Position numbers and translations under genes: made by a program
In this document: positions 15,201 to 26,661 of the stretch, piece after piece
Numbering within the stretch: the stretch's first letter is position 1
Layout of the letters: each line of letters opens with the position of its first letter
The notes under the pieces: generated by a model
What the model saw: only the letters and a program-made list of their open reading frames with translations
The model's database searches: none
Told to the model about the DNA's origin: nothing
Assembly (NCBI RefSeq): GCF_019649055.1
Contig: NW_026570269.1
Coordinates: 372,001-436,000, forward strand
Source: Paramacrobiotus metropolitanus
Taxonomy: Eukaryota; Tardigrada; Eutardigrada; Parachela; Macrobiotidae
Reading direction: 5' to 3'
Length of the DNA: 64,000 bases

Positions 15201-16281
15201 AATTCTTCTGGCTACAAAATACCATAAAGCAATACTGAAAAGTGTTTGGGAGCGCGCAACAGCGAAAGTTCCCCTGGTTGTACACGAATTTGATGCTATG
15301 TACCGGGCCAAATCCCTTAAATTGTCATCAAGCATAAATGGCATTAAAGGTTTTTACTATGTCCTACAAAAGTCGATCATTAAACAAAAAATTTATGGGA
15401 CACCCAATTTCAAAAAAGCTTGAGGAAAAACTTATTTCAAAAAATGGCAGCTTAAAGCGTATACACAGTTGTGGTTTATTATTTTTTGTTTTAGGCGCTT
15501 GCAAAAATGTTCGCGGTACAATGTACCATGATACCAGCTACGGAATAAAGTACGGTAGCTTTATTGCCCACGGTCTATGACTGCATCGATGATTCATGTC
15601 TCGTTTGCATGGTGCCGAATATAATCAAAAAGAGGAAGTCACAATCAATTCTCGCGATACAATCCAAAACCTCAGACGGAGACAGCTTTGAAATATTGAA
15701 TTCTGTAAGGTCAGGAGGAGGCTTTGTATTTTCGACAAAAGATTTTTTACAAATACCGAAGCTCAGATGATGCCCTTATACGAATGATGTCATATAGGCA
15801 AATGCTGATGAGTCATACATGCAGGTGAAATGAGAGGATGACCTTTGTGTAGCAATTGACTGCATGTTGCAACCAGTAAAAAAATTTGCATTTATAATAA
15901 TTACAAGCAAACGGTTACCACAACAATAAAATATCACATAATAATACGATAAGAACTGTTCAGTACTGTCCCTGCGTAACTTGCTTTCTTTAGATTTTTG
16001 CTTCGATGGCTCCTATACCTTAGATAAAATCGTACGAGAAGGGAATAACAGAATTTATACATGCTTAAAAATGAAAAAATAATAAATTGTTGTTGTATTA
16101 TATTACATATAAAAAGTCATTAGAAATTATAGGCATTTGTGTAATTATTTTAAAAGCCGAAAGCAGAAAACGCACTCCGTTGATGCTGTATCGACGAGAA
16201 GCCTCATCTGTAACTGCACCGATATCGGTAATAACTTGTTGCATTTTGGCAACTAATCTTTTGTTTTTGTTTTTCCACTAA
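12223..16281. other. Intergenic spacer upstream of the activin-like gene
   Basis: About 4 kb without a supported exon chain. The first 600 bases are relatively GC-rich, with CA/CG-rich tracts, and probably carry the promoter and 5' UTR of the minus-strand activin-like gene. The 0.7 kb palindrome at 14650-15328 is the only structured element I see. Confidence 0.5.
14650..15328. repeat. Long palindrome (foldback element), about 0.7 kb
   Basis: Two arms of about 330 bases face each other around a short AT-rich centre near 15000. Inner parts are almost identical: attatggaccgatcc at 14885-14899 pairs with ggatcggtccataat at 15100-15114, and cgttttgacacggatcc pairs with its complement at 15044-15060. 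Outer parts are more diverged but still pair, for example ttggcccggtacatagc near 14666 with gctatgtaccgggccaa near 15295. No transposase is visible. This is consistent with a non-autonomous foldback or MITE-like element. Confidence 0.85.
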
Positions 16282-17016
16282 TCATCCAATAGGACACTGG
16301 CAGCACTTGGAGATGTCTGTTGGAGGATAAGGACGAGCCACTGCCGCATCTAAATGTTTTACATCATTTCTGGTTTTATTTTGATCAACAGCCGACCCTT
16401 TTCTAGTGCATTTTTTAACTACAAAGTGGGAATAAAATTTTTGAGCGTTACGTTCTAACAGACAACTGAAATCGCTAACTGTTACATGCGTCAAAAATCA
16501 TTATCAGAATTAAATTATGGCCTTTACAGTGTCTTGTCATACCTGCCGGCTGCCATCTCGTTAACTTACGCTATATTTGCTCGATTACCCGTACATATGT
16601 ATGTTACAATGAAAGTTAAATTACCTTACATTAAATAAATAATTCCTACGCTTGTCTGCTTCAAAAGCGTCGTTAAAAAGATAAAAATATCAGCTAATAT
16701 GACACAGTATTATCTGCAAAAGGTGGCATACTTAGCGGCGATCCAGCAGTCGCTATCGGTGGCGGGCATGGAGCGCACAGGACTAGTGCACAGGGGTTCA
16801 CAGGATATCCGATTGGCTTACTGCCTGGTAGCGCAGCAGGATCTTGCCCAACTGGGAAATTCGCAATAATAACTTTTAATATTGCAGCAAAAATACCTCT
16901 TAGTCACTTGTAAATTACACGTCGAGGCACTTCATAGAATTTATTTTACCGGCGCAGAGCATTGATGACAGTCCGAGTAAAATCACAAATTCCATGCTAA
17001 AAATAGTTTTTAACAT
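16282..17016 (-). CDS. Small secreted Pro/Cys-rich peptide
   Basis: I do not recognise this family. Three exons join with matching phases: 17016-16950, 16851-16732 and 16349-16282, giving 84 aa (or 77 aa from the second in-frame ATG at 16995). Exon 1 is almost entirely a signal peptide (MEFVILLGLSSMLCA). Exon 2 encodes a Pro/Gly-rich segment with PVNPCALVLCAPCPPP. Exon 3 ends with SKCCQCPIG and a stop. After the signal there are six cysteines in the pattern CX4CX2C, a gap of about 31 residues, then CCXC, which suggests a disulphide-stabilised secreted peptide. Support comes from three independent phase-consistent junctions, a signal peptide, and GC-rich codon use against an AT-rich background. 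There is no amidation or dibasic site. A toxin-like, cuticular or signalling role is equally possible. Confidence 0.6.
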
Positions 17017-18125
17017 TCTGCAGGCAGTAATTGAAACAAATATGACGGGAATACGACTTTTATCCTTGCAATGAAACATTAAACTACCGTAGCTTATACA
17101 TAAGCATTCGTACGTTGCACACTCTAAGGTAAGACTCTACTGCAGAATTTCATCACTCGTAAGTTTTTTTAAGACTGCTGCAGTAATTATTCAGGACCGT
17201 TGATATTGGAAGTTAATTGAATTGTTACAGTACCGGAACTCTCTCAACCGCCTACAGGCATCGCAAACCATCCCTGTTTTATGTGCACATATATAAAAAC
17301 TTACAGCTACGCTTTGTGCGTATATATAGACCAAACAATGCCTTCTCCATTACATTTACAATCTCACAATTTTTTGCATATCACTTATACCTAGAGTATC
17401 AGTTACCAATGTCGGGGATTGCCTATGCGTGTTTCGTATGTTCCGCTCGCGTAGTCTAACACGTCAGGCATAGCATCAGCGGGCGGAAGTCGGGCTTGTA
17501 ATACAAATGTTGCAGTACGGGTACCTGAAGCAGAGTGACTCGCCTAAAATTGGCGGAAATCCAGGCTGACGTCACTAACGTTGGTGACCTCTGTTCTGTT
17601 TCCGCGGGTAGCTTAATGCTGCAGGCCATAATTTGCACCATCACGCTCATCTGTGTACATATAGTGCAAAATGTTCGAAATACTATTATTTCGTTTTAAA
17701 ACTGAAAACCCGGATCTTACTTATCGGTGCCTAGACCGTCCAAATCCGGATCCACGTATCTGCACGAAAACAATCGCAATAGTTAATGCGTCCCATCATG
17801 CTCACGTTTAACCGGCGTAATTTCTAATCAATGACCTTTGTCATATACTTCCTCTTGTATGCATATGCACGCGTTTGTGCGGTGTATGTCTGCTAGTGTT
17901 GATTACGCCACCTTTAAATGACGCTGTTAAGTGCCTTTAGACATTAGTGGAATATAATCCCATTTTCCCGGTTTATTCCACGGCTAACTAATTTGTCGAT
18001 TCCGGCATTTGAGGCAAAGCACTATAACAATCGCGACTATCCTTTCACAGCAGGACATTCGCTAATCTCTGCGCGCAGTCGTGTGCATTACTGTTTTCTT
18101 TTAAAGTGTTATATTTCCAGTGCAC

Positions 18126-18487
18126 ATGATGGATTGTAAAAGTCCCGTGATTGTGTGTCTTTTGTCGCTGTGTATGGTCTTACATTGCTTTGGAAACGCT
18201 GGAACGTATTTTAATCTGATCACTCCGTAAGTATTTACTCTACGTACTCGTATAAACACCGTATGTTTCTTCATGTAAACTGTGTAATAACACTATTCAA
18301 TCGATCTGAAAATCCTGTTCTTATCTTGGAGGTTAACTAACTGTTCGTTTACATTTTTAGCCGGTATTGCTCTACAAAACTGCCATCCTCCAAAAAAGAC
18401 AGTATCAGAGAAAGTTATTTGTTACTTCGATCCGTACTGAAAGACATCCGTAACCCTCACAGAGCAGAAAATGTGAACTATGAGTGA
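18126..18487 (+). CDS. Small secreted peptide precursor, unknown family
   Basis: Two exons (18126-18226 and 18361-18487) join in phase through a gtaagt donor and a tttttag acceptor into 75 aa. Residues 1-26 are a signal peptide (hydrophobic core VIVCLLSLCMVLHC, likely cut after GNA). The short mature product begins GTYFNLITPRYCSTK and continues as a charged, probably helical tail (SIRESYLLLRSVLKDIRNP). The segment YFNLITPRY loosely recalls the YINLITRQRY end of neuropeptide Y, but the Gly amidation donor and the basic cleavage site that follow in that family are absent, so I do not assign it. It starts 1.1 kb from, and divergent to, the other small secreted peptide gene. Confidence 0.55.
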
Positions 18488-21331
18488 GAACATTTTGTTC
18501 TTTAATAACTGAATTCAACAGCTAACAAACGAACTGCGCTAGGCCGTCAGCCTCCCTTGACTGGGGTCTAGGAAGGTCACAGTCAGGATCGCGCGTGGGA
18601 ACCGGCATGGTTGCACTGGAGGACAGCCAATCGCATTTGTGTACGCATTTATAACGTATGCGACAGGATTTTCCTACTTTATTACAAGTTTTTATTTTGG
18701 TAAAATATATGGCAATTTCATCCATTAATTAACATAGAATATACATACATATCACATATGTACCACTAAATGAACCTGACATTCGTTGCAAAATTTTAAA
18801 AGAAAACAATTTCATTAGAGACCCGTTTCAATCGTCCTGCACATTTTCTTATTTCTACCTGTATTGAACAATATTGACACTTACGTATCACCGATTACAT
18901 TAATTTATCACCCAAAGCACAATACGTACAACTCACAGTATGGTGAGTAAAATTAGGTATCATTGCGCTGTATTTACGCTGTATTGATAGTTTCGCAAAA
19001 TAGGCGATTCTAAATATTTAGAATCAAACCGGTCTATAATAATTAATTATTATAAAAATTTGGAAGCGCTGACTAGTAACTGCAATTTTTGCTGAATAGC
19101 TCCCGGGCGGAAGAAGCGTGTACTAGGCAGACACAGGGCCATGGAAAGATCCAGTGTCACCACAAGGGAAGGAAACAACTACCACGCACGTCTAAAGACA
19201 AAGCTGACGCACAATCTTCCTTGACGCCGCCACAGATTGTTGGCTGCCCTTATTGTTATTGTGAGACCACAGTTTTATATAACCGTTTGTGCCGGAACCT
19301 TATTAATATTGACGCTACTGGCTTAGAATCTGATGCTGCAGGGCCGTGTATTTTGTGTTGTACGGTACACCAGCAGCACAGCAACAGATTTCATACAAAA
19401 TAATCCGTTCGAAATGAAATTGCTGTTAATTCCTGTTGACTTGTTGTCTGAAATGAAACCACCAGTAAATAACATATTTTCTCATTTCATGTAATCATAC
19501 AATTATGGTGTTCTTACAGCACTAACAGAGTGAACAAGATAACATAACATTACAGTACATTCGGTTGTGAACGGTTTCTGCATCTGCACGTGTACTGAAT
19601 TCATTGCCTTTCAATATTATTTTTAATTTAATTCAGTATTACGGAAGTAGCAACTAGCAGCAAACCTGTAGTTGGTATTTATAAAAAAAAATTTAAGATT
19701 AAGTATCAGCGTTTAATAAGTGCCTATGCCGGTGCAAAGTGGATGTGTAAAATCCAAACGCTACCAGTAGAGATACTCTAGGATGTAATGAATGTTGAGA
19801 AGCAGTGGACAGCTGCTTCAGATTTGCCAGATCTACTTTCATAACGTCATAACAGTTTCTCTATAAAATTTGACAAGAATGATGCGCACCAAGCGAGTAT
19901 ATTAATCATAAAGAAATTTGATCGATGAGCTATGAAAAAAAGCCGTGTCTAATTTGGACCTGGGATTTGTGTCCGTGGCTCCGTACGCTGCAACGGTTTT
20001 GTTTGTGAGTAGTTTTCGCCATTATGCTGAAATACCTACGGTAAATGAATTACGATTTGCTATTAGATGCTAGTGCACTATTCGCTCTATGAAAAAGGGA
20101 ATGATGCGTACTACGAAATGTACTCTACGAAATGTTACCCGAAAAATATGTACTGTTACCCGTTTATATATATAATTAATGTTATACGAAACCAAATTAT
20201 TTTGTACGGGCGAAACAGCACGTTTAACCTTCAAACATTTCCCGACATTTCAAGCGTTTTAAGTTGTGCATAGGTTTTTAGCAGTTTCGGAATGACGCCA
20301 TTAACTGTTGAATTTAGAATTATAAGTCAGATTAATGCAGCTACCTAGTCTTCAATATTCTCGCAATATCTCTTTTGTGCAATAGAACGAATAGGACTTC
20401 TGAATTAATACACCATCCAAAATATTATTATGGGCGTTTTCCGTTTCTTAATGTTTCATTCGAATGCGCTGTAGTATGCATTCTGCTGCCGATTTTGACT
20501 CTCATACAGATACACGTCAGACATACGCCACTAATTGCATTCACTTAGTCAGGTTAAAAATATTACCGCCATTTTTCACAGCCATGATATATTAAGCTGT
20601 TTACATAAGGGCGCAAATGGCCTCTGACCGCGGGTCATGTCGGAAAAATCGCCGGTTGCATATATTGAGGATGTCTTAATGTGCGGTACATGCAATCAGC
20701 TGGCATGTATATTGGCAATATTAATTTCACCGACAGTGCAAATGTACATGTCGTAGATCTATGAGTGATGACACTTATGAGGAATTCTTTCAGCATATTT
20801 AGTTTATTAATAGACTCTTCCCACAACAGGCGCTAACAAATAACTCTTAAACACACCCCACAAGTGTTAACGTATCTGCCGCTTCGGGATTTTGTATCAA
20901 CAAATATGAGCGGGGATTTAAGAGTGTTTTTATCCGCTCCGCTTGCCAAATAAACATAGCACTGATAACCTTCTCCCAATACATTTATGTCTGGTTAACT
21001 TAAGCTATGCAATACCTGCCATCATCATTTTGAAGTGCCGCTCACGTTTCCGTCCACATAATTCGGATAAATTTGCGCTCCACATCCGTTTCCGAGATAA
21101 TTGTAGGAATTTCTATTTTGCAGTACTGTTAATAAACAAATTCATATTGCATAGCCGCAAAACTTTTGCAGTTATACTTATGGTTAAGCACGCAGAAAGT
21201 ACTGTACTGCACTGCAGGTGAAAAAGTTCGGTACGGTGTTATCGATACCCATTATGAACTGTTGGCCTTTTGGGACATATTTGGAATTTAGGACCGTGCC
21301 GCAAAAACGTTTGATATAATAATTATAAAAT
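18488..21331. other. Intergenic spacer, nothing supported
   Basis: About 2.8 kb of AT-rich DNA between the small peptide gene and the first receptor gene. A GC-richer patch at 19100-19260 has short open frames on both strands, but I found no consistent exon chain or recognisable domain. Confidence 0.45.
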
Positions 21332-24300
21332 ATGAACATCGCACTTGAGAAATATATGCATATAATTTGCTTACTGGAATGTTTATTCTGCGGAAACCAT
21401 ATAGGTACGTGAGTCCAAGACAACATTAAAAATTGCAAATTTAGAGCTTTTCTGGGTGTGCTTATAACAGTAGGATCGATAGGAAACAAACTCCTTCTCA
21501 TAACACGTGCACAACTCTGAAAATATCGATATATGACGCTTGTTAAACGTTAATATTGCACGCTTTTTCTTGTAACAAAATTAATAATAATCAGCTAATG
21601 TTTTTGATCATTACAAACTACAAAGTACGGCGAGAGTAGCCGACGTGAGCGTTAATATACATGCATAAGCATTTTTCTGACCGTGAGCAGTGGAGGCTTC
21701 CGACGCCCAGCACGATCTCATCAGGGAACTGTTCCTCAACCGCAACTACGATCACCTTACTCGTCCCGTCGACGATCCGAGCGAAAAAGTCATCGTACAT
21801 TTTAACCTAACCTTGAATATTCTCGTTTTCGTGGTAAGTGATGCAAAGTTAGTGAAGAATAAAAAAATTAATAAAGCAGCAAATTCAACTACCATTAGCA
21901 GAGATACAGTCCGTAAGCAGAACATTATATGTGAAACTCCAACTTTGAGAAACCACATCATTGGTAGATGTACAAAGTAGCATCGAGCTTTTAAGTTATC
22001 AACAAGAACAAGCACGGTAAAATTTAATCGGAACTACTGCAATTAACCGTAGTTAACCGGGCTAAGCTATTTTATTATAAACGGTACATCTTGACCGTAA
22101 AAACAATGAAATTTGGTTGGTTGTTAACAGAATGATATGGATCAAGTGATGAAAACCAATGGTTATCTCGATCTTGTTGCTACTTTCGAAAAACTTTGTT
22201 CATTAATTTAGTGAGCATAATTTCAGATTTACTCATTCAGCGTAGTCTTATAGACTAAGTAACTTACAATTAATTAGGCCTGGAGTGATAAACGCTTAAT
22301 TTGGAATCCAGCGGAACACGGCGGCATCCAAGTCCTGCGACTTCCTGTAGAGAAAGTCTGGCAACCGGATATCGCCCTAACCAATACGTAGGATATTTCT
22401 ACGCTGTACCTGTACTCCCGTAGTGTGCTGGAAGTCTTTAGTTCTAAATTTGCAGAACAATTCGTACAGAACAGCCAAGTACTGTAGAAAGCCACAAACT
22501 ATTACATGTATAGATGTTTTGCAACTCTTTAACGGTGTATGTGGACGTATTGCATATACATCGCTGACCTTTAACTTTTTCTTTCTGGTTACGTCATCGT
22601 AAGTCGAGGTGACGTCCTGCATTGACTTTTTCGCCCAACGATGTTAATTTTTTCAGTGTGGACGGTCAATTTTGGCCCAGCTATAAATCAAACGCTCTTA
22701 TTTATAGCGATGGCAATGTACAATGGTAGGTGAATGGTATGCAAATACGATATGGAAAACTATATCTGTGCGTAGAAATACCTTGGAAAACTTCAGAAGC
22801 ACTTTTTTGACATGGTCATCACTTAAGTTACGCGTCTGGCTCTTTTAAAATCGTCTTTCACTATTGTTGTATAGGCGGTATTACACTTCACACCACAACA
22901 GGTAAAAGTCATCAAATACCTTTCACAACCTTTTTTTCTGTTTTCCCTTTTTAGGGTCCCCCCATTTATATTTAAAAGTGGATGCGACACAAATCCATAT
23001 TATTTTCCATTTGATGTAAGTTCTCGTAGTGATATCATGGATGCCGTACATATACAATGAGCGTCGTCATACTGCAAAAGCGCCTCGGTGTGTCCTGACC
23101 ATATTCCGTTAAAATGGTAGATCTAAAGCGTATTTTGTTATTCGTATTTCCTAAATTTTACAAGGGTAAGCTGATGCGAGAATAACCAAATGTTTGAAAA
23201 ATTTAAGGAATACAACCACGATAACTTCGCCATTATACAGTATATACTGTATAAAATTTTTATAAAGTGCATGGTGAATATTAGTGATACGTGGTTGAAA
23301 TTTTATGAAGTATGGGGTGTTGTGTAATTAAGGTTAAAAAGTGTTAAGAAATATTCTGATCTTACAGCGACAAGTGTGTAACATGGTCTTCCGATCGGTG
23401 ACCTATCATGCCAACGAAGTAGATTTTGAGACGGAAAAGAATATGATGCTGAAGGACTACGCCGAGCAACCCAGCGGAAGTTGGCATGTTGTGGCGGTTC
23501 CATTGAAAAAGCAGTACCGTATTGAAAACCGCAAATATGGCCGAATCCCCATTGTCACCGTCCAACTGGACCTAAAGGCCGCCCGCAGAACCAAATTTTA
23601 TGTTATGACCTTTCTGTTGCCCTGTGTCTGTATTGCTCTGCTTACAATATTTATTTTCTACCTACCAATAGCTTCCGGCGAAAAGCTCTGCATTGCCATA
23701 TCGATCCTGTTTTCCATCGTCGTGTTTTTGTTAATTCTGATCGAAATTCTGCCGCCTTCCGACTCGCTGCCCCTGATGACCAAGTTTCTTGTCTTCACAT
23801 TTGTATGCAATTTGATTTCCTCATTCTTTACTACAATCTCTGTTAACTGGACATTTCGAAGTAAGAAGACCCACGTCATGGCATTGTGGATAAGAAAAAT
23901 ATTTTTGGACCGTTTACCGAGATATTTGCGGATGCAGCGACCGCAAAAGCCGGTGAAGAAGAAACTTTTTGAAAACCAACCGGAAGCAGCATTCGAACCT
24001 ACCACACAAATTGCTCAGCTGGGGAAGAAGGGTCGCAGTGTGCATTTTTCTTCAGGAAAACCATCAGTGGATCCGGGAACGACAAATGCAGATAAATTTC
24101 CTCTAAGTGCGGAGTTGCCGAACTATCGAAGTTGTTTTGAAAATACAGCATATTATGCAGCGGTGAATAGTGAACGGACGGCAATACTGCACGAACTACA
24201 CGAGCTGGGACACTTCTTTACCCAGTTTCCCGGATATCCGAGTGCCCTTGAAAACGTTGCATATATTGCGAAAAATCTGGAAAACCAAGACGCTGATAAC

Positions 24301-24602
24301 GATGTATGATACGATAGCCGAACAAATGTTTTGAATGCCAATAAGTTTATAAATCCGAAGCAAAATTAAAATTAAACTCTTCGTCTAGCTATATATAAAA
24401 ACCTGTTTCTTTAATTTGCTTGTGGTAAAAAATAATGTTAAGGTGACACTTACAATTACAGGTCACAGATGACTGGAAATTTGCGGCAATGGTCGTTGAC
24501 CGGCTACTGCTGTGGATATTCCTGATGGGAAACATTCTCGGTTCCTTGAGCATATTGCTGGATTCACCTTATTTGTTCGAACCTTTACCAGATTTACAAT
24601 AA
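21332..24602 (+). CDS. Nicotinic acetylcholine receptor-like subunit, copy 1
   Basis: Pentameric ligand-gated channel subunit of the Cys-loop superfamily. Eight exons: 21332-21404, 21691-21833, 22131-22175, 22278-22387, 22657-22725, 22955-23015, 23368-24303 and 24462-24602 (525 aa). A signal peptide precedes an extracellular domain with loop D (AWSDKRLIWNP), loop A (VWQPDIALTN) and a canonical Cys-loop (C157 to C171, 13 residues between, with YYFPFD). TM1 spans about 245-265, TM2 follows GEK at 271-273, TM3 about 302-323, then a cytoplasmic loop, and TM4 in the last exon. Glu at -1' predicts cation selectivity. Departures: the loop B Trp is Val178, the vicinal CC of alpha subunits is missing in loop C, pore position 9' is Phe282 instead of Leu, and 2' is Cys275. 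An NLT sequon lies in exon 2. The AATAAA signal overlaps the stop codon. Likely a non-alpha or structural subunit. Confidence 0.92.
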
Positions 24603-26661
24603 AAAATCGCTGCAGATAGCTATTTTTTGTACGCACTCGCTTCTGTATAAATGTTGTCGATTATACTCGTTTATCACCTGCTTTTTATACTCGTTTATCA
24701 CCTTTTCATTAAATTGGCTTCTTTACTTAGTTGTTTACTCGGGGATTGATGTATTCACTTATCTGTATTTTAGCAACTGGGCACGGACCACTGAGTTATT
24801 ATGCAGTACAATTTAATTATGCTGTACAGAAGTAGCTGTTACAGTTTTCGTTCGCGTTGAATAACGTTCTGCGGCCTTGCTGTCACTGCAAGGTTGTTTT
24901 CATCGTCGCATGCGATTTCTGGCACAATGATTTTATTATAAGTTTAATTGATCCCAGTTGCTGCGAGAGGCGATCACAAGTAATGTTATACTATATATAG
25001 AGTGTAGTATCCATTTTTATTATATTTGTCCATCCAAACCTGACTTTTTTCGTGTATCCATTTTTTATAACAACTTGTCTTATATCGCTTTAATCAACTC
25101 TGTTTTACCGGGTTTGCTAGTTATGCTGTCAGCATGACCATGACAATGGATCTACGGTACTAAGGTTACTGTACTTGCCATAATTGTAAAACGTTGTTAC
25201 TCGTACAATATAACAGTAGTAGATTAGTTATGACCATGGTTCGTTGAATGTACTGATAACGTGTTGACTTAAATATTTTGGTAATTTTACATATAGTACT
25301 GTATAAATTACTGAATCACTGATATTTAATTAATAGTGATTCAATGCCATTAGTAATAGGCGAAGTTCCTGCATACTTCTTATGAAATACTCACACCCAA
25401 GCACAAATTTGTGGCAGTTTTAGCAGGGAACTGACAACGGTTAATATACCTGTTAATATAACTGTTGACAATGGAGAGTTCGCAAAATTAGGCATGTTTG
25501 ATCTTACCTGATGCATTTGAATATTATCCATGTATTCAGCGCAAACATTTATCTGCCATATACCTGTTTAAAATGTTGTACATGGACCAATATCTGCAGT
25601 ATTTAATTCCAAATTCAAGGCCGTATGATAAAGGTCATCTTACATCTGTGGGTTTGAGTTTAATAGGATGCTGCTGTCTGTATACAAAGACTGTAAAGGT
25701 AAGTGCATGTTGCAGTATTAAAGTGCTGTGCACCACATATACGGCAATATTCTTTCTGGCCGGATAACTTTCCCTGGATATAGTGCCGACCCCCTATCAT
25801 TTATCATCATAGAGAAACGGGACAAGATTAAGAGCTTTTGCATATATATTTCTTAAGGAGCGCAGTCTCACACAGAGTGGCGGTTGGTAAAATTTGTGGT
25901 CATGAAAGTAGTACTTCCAGCCTTCCCTTGTCAGTCATCCGCTACGACAATCACTACGGTTCTTCAGCTCCACAAGACCGCTCTGATGCATGCTGATGCA
26001 TACCAACAGAGTAAGAAACCGCCCACTATCGACGTAGGATTGTACTGTATAGAGTTTCCAAAAAATATTTCTGGGCTATAGTTAGTTGGCACGAATTGTG
26101 TATTACGAAAACCCTGGGAATTGGGATTACACTTGTCAATCCAGAAAGGAAGCTACCAGTTATAGTTGCGCGTGGAAATGTGCAATATAATAACAATTAT
26201 ATGGAAAGGGCACATTTATTCCGTACGTTTACCATTGGATTTCATCGATTTGTTCATATTCCCAGTCTATTATTTTATGCTATGCGCTGCGTAAACACAG
26301 CTAATATATAGCGGTAATTTGTTGGAATGCAAACTTAGAAATCTGGTTTGGAACTATTACAAAGCTGTATGTTATGTGTATGTACACCATAATGAATTAT
26401 GCTGTACGTACATATCGAATACTCTTATACGGATATGGCATATTTAATTAAATTAATCCGAAGCGGTTACGCCCAATTTGACAAGCTTCTGTCAAAGAAG
26501 CAGCGATGCGAATCTTACTATGTCACACTGCTAGCGCGTACTTATCGCTCGAATCCTAAGTAGACAATGCCGGGGATTCTTTCCGAGCAATTAAATTGTT
26601 GAATGAACGCATCCTGCTGCAGTGCTGATAAACGGGATCTGCGGATGGCAGACTGCCTCAA
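24603..26661. other. Spacer between the two receptor genes
   Basis: About 2 kb of AT-rich DNA. A duplicated short motif around tatactcgtttatcacc lies at 24662-24713. I see no exon; the promoter of the second receptor gene is presumably near the right end. Confidence 0.45.

Noticed and set aside
17456-17660. GC-rich patch with open frames on both strands
   Set aside because: Considered as an upstream exon of the small Cys-rich peptide gene, but a proper signal-peptide exon in the right phase was found at 16950-17016 instead.
19089-19403. 104-codon plus-strand ORF in a GC-rich patch
   Set aside because: Two frames look weakly coding and neither joins to a neighbouring exon in phase.
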